Of a stretch of DNA of 64,000 nt, positions 58,835 to 64,000 are shown in pieces; the stretch's first letter is position 1; every line of letters starts with the position of its first letter. Made by a program: the position numbers and the translations under genes. Below the pieces are notes generated by a model, which saw only the letters and a list, made by a program, of their open reading frames with translations, had not been told where the DNA came from and made no database searches. Source of the stretch: Adineta vaga (Eukaryota > Rotifera); the NCBI GenBank assembly GCA_021613535.1, contig CP075494.1:10726001-10790000 (forward strand), written 5' to 3'.

Positions 58835-59710
58835 ATGTCAAGAAAATCTAAATCATCAAATGAATCAACGACAAAGAAATCCAAAGATAAACCAACATAC
58901 AAAATCATTGTCTTAGGAAGTGGTGGTGTTGGAAAAGTAAGTTCAATATTGTAAGATAAGAATTCTTTTAAGTTCCATATGTCTCATGCTATGATGATGT
59001 TCGATATGTGATTATCAGATATTTGTATATCATACTCATCTGTCATTCATTAAATGACAGCAGGAAGAGTACATGTTCATTAGATATGATGATACTCTTA
59101 CACTAAAAGAATAACATGATGATCAGATCTGGAAATCTTCTGATTGATTGATTGATTGATTATTTTTCTTTTCTAGTCTGCAATAACTATTCAATTTGTA
59201 AAATCATTCTTTTTTTCGGATTATGATCCAACTATTGAAGATTCTTATGTAAAACAATGTTTAATTGATGATCAATTAGCTCAATTAGAAATTCTTGATT
59301 CAGCTGGTCAAGAAGAATTTAAGCCTATGCGTGAGCAATATATTCGTGTTGGTGAAGGTTTTCTACTTGTATTTTCTTTAACTGATCGTCATTCACTTGA
59401 AGAATGTTATAAATTACATCGTGATATTATACGTATCAAAGATTCAGATAATGTTCCAATATTATTAATTGGAAATAAATTAGACATACGTCAGATGGAT
59501 CTCGATATTCAAGCACGAAATGCTGCTATTGCAATGCGAACACCTTATTATGAAACATCAGCTCGTACGCGTTATAATATAGATGAAATCTTTGTTGAAC
59601 TTGTTCGTTTAATACGAAAAAATAAATATCAAAATCAACTGATGAATGAAATGTCTCTTGTTAAACAACAACAGACATCTTCTTGTTGTTCTTTTTGTAG
59701 TATTTTGTAG
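58835..59710 (+). CDS. Ras-family small GTPase, R-Ras/M-Ras-like
   Basis: Two exons (58835-58936 and 59177-59710), 211 aa. A Lys/Ser-rich N-terminal extension of about 22 residues, as in R-Ras, precedes [20 protein letters not shown] (P-loop). Switch I is YDPTIEDSY, switch [18 protein letters not shown] (Ser for the usual Thr at position 58; Gln61 kept), then NKLD and ETSAR (Arg for Lys). The C-terminus [12 protein letters not shown] is a CAAX box ending in Leu, predicting geranylgeranylation, with nearby cysteines for palmitoylation. A plasma-membrane signalling GTPase is expected. The exact subfamily (R-Ras, M-Ras or a rotifer-specific Ras) is not settled. RWDD3 starts 79 bp downstream. Confidence 0.9.
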
Positions 59711-59789
59711 ATTTGTTTTCTTTTTGAATTGTTAGTTTTATCTTCTTCTTCTTCTTGTTTTGATAAAGAAAATGAAAATCTTTTTTTAG

Positions 59790-60590
59790 ATGAAAGATAA
59801 TTTTCATGAACAAATTCAAGTTCTTCGTGCAATATTTTCTCGTTCAAATGAAATTGTCTATGATGATCTATCGGAAAGACTTACATACAATGCATTCGAT
59901 GATCAATTACAATGTGTCGCCTTTTCAACGAATGTCTATGCAAATGATATGATCATTGTAGATAGTAATGTGTTAACAAATGATGAACTTAAAGAATTAA
60001 GAGCAAAAACATATGTTACAACAACATTATACGATTTATTTACTACATTAAAAGATTATTATGATCATTTAATGATGAAAAGAACCAAAGAGAATTTATC
60101 ATTGATTGAAAATACAGTTTCGATGTTGATGAAAATCGATCATATGCGTTCACCGAATGTTTATATGAAACATCTTGATCAATGGTCGAATCAATTGAGT
60201 ATTACTGGTCGAGTTTTAGTTCTATCACATCCTATTTTTATACTAATCGAAGGAACGAATGAAAATATTAGAGTGAGTTATGAAAACAATAAAAATACTT
60301 TGATATAATTAACTTTCTTTTTAGAAATTTATTGTTAGATTAAAAACTGAAACTGTTGATATTGATAGTCGAGGTCGGCCTTGTAAAGAACGTTTATTAA
60401 CCCAACTAATTGAATTAAACAATCATTCATCCAAGTAAATTATCAACTTTTCAATTCTATTCATATAATCCATCGTTTTCTATTTAGATTTACGAATTTT
60501 CAAAGAATCGAATTCAATAATCATCAGGAACTTCTTTCATATCTAAAAAATCATAATTATGAACAACTACTCGATTGTATTACACGTTGA
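59790..60590 (+). CDS. RWDD3: RWD-domain protein RWDD3 (RSUME), SUMO-conjugation enhancer
   Basis: Three exons (59790-60272, 60325-60434, 60488-60590) total 696 nt, 231 aa. It opens MKDNFHEQIQVLRAIFSRSN, against human VQEELSVLAAIFCRPHE, the start of an RWD domain. The C-terminal half has KIDHMRSPNVYMKHLDQWSN, QLSITGRVLVLSHPIFILIE and ETVDIDSRGRPCKERLLTQL, corresponding closely to human [40 protein letters not shown] and SKVDVDSSGKKCKEKM. RWDD3 binds Ubc9 and promotes sumoylation. The ATG follows directly on a TTTTTTTAG splice acceptor only 79 bp after the Ras-like stop codon. Confidence 0.93.
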
Positions 60591-62060
60591 GAAAGTGTTC
60601 AACAGCATGAAATGAATTCATGAAAAGATGTATGATTTTTAAATCTTAAATCTGAAGTAAACCGTTATTGATCAATTGAATACTATGTTATTTCTTCTTG
60701 GATCGATCAATTATCATATTATATTTCCAAACATCAACGATAACTACTCAACTAATGATATAACTTTCCAAAATCAACAGAATTTACTTCATGAAAACTA
60801 TCAATCATATTTATTATAATATATATATATATATTTCTTAATAAATACTTTCTTAAAATTCTAATGTTTTATTACTCTGAGAAGGTGTTGTTTTTTTTTT
60901 GTTATAGTCTTTGACGTCAATTTGCATCATTTTCATTGAGAAATTAGTTTCTTATAAATGAATGCGTTCCTGTCAATAGCGTGTCAAATTCTTTTGGCAG
61001 GATGTCGCTTCGCGATTCAGCATATTTAAGTAGATTGATAGTATTAGATCAAGATAAGGAGAAGAAGAAAGAGCGAGAAAAAAAGGATATCCACCTGATT
61101 TATTGATGCTAAAATGATCTAAGATGTTGGTGACATTTTCTTTTGCCCGATTTCTTTTTCCTATAAAGATGGTTGTTGAACATTTATTAATCTAGAAAGA
61201 TGAGGGGAAAGGCGGAGTTAGCGACATGCATATATTTGATTATCAATTAGGTGAAGATTTCATGAACTTGACGAGAGAATTGATTAGATCAAAGGTAAAG
61301 TACAATCATTGTGTGTTAGCTTGAGCGCTTGAATGCAGACGAAGAAGTAAAAGATAGATTGTATTAGATGTCGAAATCAGTTCTTTTTATTTTCTCTCTC
61401 TCTCGTTGCCTCATTTTTTTGTGATTGATGATGTCGATTACAAAACAATATCAGTATAGATTGATCGAAAAATCGAATATAAAATCTATTCGAACTCTAG
61501 TCAATTCTTTCCTTTTCTTCCAGATCTCTTTCTCCGCCTCTTTCTTCTTCTTCTGTCTGTTTCTTTATCGACATGTTAAATGTAAAGTTATGGCTGGTAA
61601 TCGATCATACACAGCTATTTCCAATAAAGTTGTCAATGTATGTATATATATATGCGTATGTAGACGCAATCATTCACTAGGCCGTGACTTTATAGTTAAA
61701 TCGATAACATCATGATCGGAACAAATATTCGAAGTAGGAAAAAGGCAAAATAAAAAGAATGTAGGAGTAAAGAAAGATTTTTTATCCAGCTTGGTTATCA
61801 GTTTGCACATTCACTTGTTCTTTCGTACACAGACAAGTCAGAACTATATATATATATATATACATTAACAGATGTAAGTAAATACGTACACATACACATA
61901 CATTTTAAATCGATATAAAACAAATCATTGAACATGTAAATTCATTTCAGATCTAAATAATTTTTTCTATCCTGTTGCCGGAACGAACAGGTAGGACGTA
62001 TTTATCAATCAATGAAAAGGTTTTTATCAGAGAAAAGAAAACTTCATTTTTAGACAAAGA
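60591..62060. other. Intergenic / 5' region of the CUX1/CASP gene
   Basis: About 1.5 kb. A donor-like GAACAG|GTAGGAC near 61990 and a TTCATTTTTAG acceptor ending near 62052 suggest a 5'-UTR intron before ATG 62061. (TA)n runs lie near 60817 and 61847. ORF 61425-61715 shows no support. Confidence 0.45.
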
Positions 62061-64000
62061 ATGACGGCAACAAGTAAAAATATTGAATTAATTTTGAAAC
62101 AATGGACAACATTTGATTTAAAAACGACGCAGGTAGTATAAAGACATTCTTGATCGTCTGAGTTGAACTTATCAATTAACTTTATCAGAGATTACTATGT
62201 AAGATGAAGACTATTGGGTAATATCTAGTTGATATTGTCCCATTTTTGATAGAAATGTTGTCAACTTTCTTCCGGAGTTCGACAACTAATTATCAACATA
62301 GATATTCGCGGTCGGTTGACGATAATCGATTGAATTGTGCCCTGTAGAAATTATCGTTGACTCGCCTACTCAACTTGTGTTGTTCTTCTAGAATACTCCT
62401 GTGATTAGACATCTCTCTCTCTCTCTTTCTCTCTCGTTCGCTTGTTCGTTGCCTACTTATTAAGCTTGTCAATGAAGAGACAAACAGATATATCGTCTTT
62501 TCAGCAATCGTTCGTTGACTGTTGTTTTAGTAAGTATCCTTCTTTTTCTAGTAAGAATTGAGACACGTAATGGAATGGCAAGTGATTGAAATTATGAAAT
62601 AGAACTACTTGATAGATATATGTGAAACAATGTTCGTTTATTCTTTCATGAGAAAAGTAAAAATCCAAAATTCCTTTGATGATTGCTTTTATATCAAAAC
62701 TATTGCTTTTTATTGTTCTTTTTCTTTTCTTCAAATCATTCGATCGATATGAATAAGTAAGTAGAGATATGTATGTTGGTATGTATTTTAAAACCCGAAG
62801 AAATCGTATCTTTTTATATGCGTTTACATCTATGTTTGTCTATGATGATTGATTTGAGAAATCTACAGTCAATGTATATGCATATGATAAAACTTGCCGT
62901 TGTGTTTATTGGTATAGCCCATGAGACACTTTGTAGTCAGTTATTGACACACATCATATAGACAAAGATAAGAAAGAAGTTGTAAGAGAGACGAACAAGC
63001 TCTTTTCTCCTTGTATTCGTTTATCAAGCCAAAAGAAATAAAGAGAAAAGCGACATTGACTGGAGTAACTCTCTGTCAGAAGACATCGTTGATTTCTTCC
63101 TTGAGAACGAATGCCGTGTCTAATCTATATCAATCAACTCTCTTTTTCATTAACCCAAAAGACTGGATGAATAAACCTAATCTTCAATTGGCAACAAACA
63201 GTTTTGTTATTTCTTCGTTCTCACTAGAGAGATGTAGAAAAGAACAAGAGAGAGAGAGAGGGAAGAGAAAACGATATTGTCAACAACAAACATCTAATGA
63301 TCCATGATCGTTAATTATGATCATTTCCACTATCGATGACAGATAACTCTGTTTGGATATATACATATATACAGTTGAATCAATAGACAAAAAAGATATG
63401 GCATTGTCAATGATGACAATCTAACAAATCACTTTTAAGGTTAAGAAAAACGACAAGTAATTAATTGTATACAACACTTCGATTGACATAAGAAAGTATC
63501 AGTATAAGGCGTTAGAATATAGAGAATGACTGATGAGTCTTCTTTTGTTATACGAATTAAATTTATATTTTTCTTTTAGCATGATTTGGATGTAACAACG
63601 ACAGAAATTGCAAGTCGTGCCGATGAAAGTGATCAATCGAGAAAAAAATTAGTCGAATTAAGTCGTGATTTTAAGAAAAATACAAATGAAGTACGTGCAA
63701 ATCATATTTTTTATGTCTTAAACTAAAGAGAAAACATCAGCCATGTATAAGTGCGCATACTCTTCAGTTTACATGTATGAACGTGATGATCAGGAAAGTA
63801 AACTGATCAATTAAGATCCATAACGAAACCAATTTAAGTAACATGCCATGTTATGCACGATCTTATCATTGACTTTTTTGTTTGTCTATATTTATATTTC
63901 CATCACTGTCCTATAAATCATAAGTTAGCGAATCTATCTATACAAGACATTTTGTTTAAGCTGTCTAATAATGTAGTTAATACTATAGTTCAATGAAATT
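62061..64000 (+). CDS. CUX1: CUX1/CASP N-terminal exons (gene continues past the window)
   Basis: Two coding exons: 62061-62132 ([20 protein letters not shown], then KTTQ) and 63580-63690. The second begins [20 protein letters not shown] and continues [17 protein letters not shown]. They match the shared N-terminus of human CUX1 and its Golgi splice form CASP ([20 protein letters not shown], then [20 protein letters not shown]), including the intron position after Gln. Both isoforms start with this coiled coil, so the window cannot say whether a homeobox protein, a Golgi CASP or both is encoded. The intron between the exons (62133-63579, 1.45 kb) is far longer than usual here. The remaining sequence from 63691 is intron. 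Confidence 0.88.
62133..63579 (+). other. Unusually long first coding intron of CUX1/CASP
   Basis: 1,447 bp with GTAGTA donor and TTCTTTTAG acceptor, in a genome where introns are mostly 50-70 bp. It contains (CT)n near 62412-62434 and a GAGAGAGAG run near 63248. ORFs inside (62773, 63011) are unsupported. It may hold regulatory elements or an alternative promoter. Confidence 0.5.

Noticed and set aside
61425-63307. Plus-strand ORFs upstream of and inside the CUX1 first intron
   Set aside because: No family similarity; they sit in UTR/intron sequence flanked by well-supported CUX1 exons.

Overview
The window is nuclear DNA from a small, compact, intron-rich animal genome. It is AT-rich, most introns are about 50-70 bp with plain GT-AG ends, genes are packed on both strands, and almost every recognisable gene is a conserved metazoan one. 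The bias, the tiny introns, the large NHL/EGF-type surface proteins, the splice acceptors abutting start codons (as in spliced-leader trans-splicing) and one DUF2961 gene of possibly foreign origin best suit a bdelloid rotifer. That is inference from style; no marker gene proves it. Exons were read by hand from reading frame, splice signals and remembered family sequence. Several published-style ORFs here begin with TTG or GTG and are really internal exons.

Region by region. 1-580: 3' end of a DDR-like receptor tyrosine kinase with a lost DFG motif. 1.9-4.8 kb (-) and 11.2-16.2 kb (+): two paralogous single-pass surface proteins (NHL propeller, Ser/Thr stalk encoded by micro-exons, three EGF repeats, TM). 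They flank UNC93A-like and HPS1, which lie head to tail. 16.4-23.7 kb (-): a coiled-coil protein of about 2,260 aa, probably CCDC162-like. 24.5-25.7 kb (-): an unrecognised five-exon gene, divergent from a CCHC zinc-knuckle RNA-binding protein (26.2-27.3 kb, +). 27.9-30.3 kb (-): three tandem small secreted-peptide genes sharing a Y-x-W-[FI]-T-R-x-I core, the best candidate for something undescribed. 30.3-33.4 kb: no gene that can be supported. 33.4-36.3 kb: an LC8-like dynein light chain, a secreted membrane-anchored protein and ribosomal stalk protein P1.

36.5-39.5 kb (-): an active myotubularin (MTMR2-like). 39.97-41.50 kb: a possible degenerate DNA transposon with inverted termini. 41.9-43.1 kb (+): a secreted DUF2961/GH172-type protein. 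43.2-44.1 kb: four identical tandem tRNA-Asn(GTT) genes on the minus strand. 44.3-49.3 kb (-): SH3BP5, MTAP and STX16 closely spaced in that transcriptional order. 50.3 kb: a small Cys-rich zinc-binding protein. 51.2-52.3 kb: calaxin (+). 52.4-53.4 kb: NEURL2 (-). 53.6-60.6 kb (+): UXS1, WASH complex subunit 1, an R-Ras-like GTPase and RWDD3. 62.06 kb to the right edge: the first two coding exons of a CUX1/CASP gene.

There is no single pathway. Themes include endosome and Golgi trafficking (HPS1, STX16, SH3BP5, WASHC1, MTMR2), cilia (calaxin, the coiled-coil giant, LC8-like chain) and extracellular surface proteins. Three same-strand runs with 79-318 bp gaps (UNC93A-HPS1, SH3BP5-MTAP-STX16, Ras-RWDD3) look like candidate operons, since a strong splice acceptor sits at or just before several downstream start codons.
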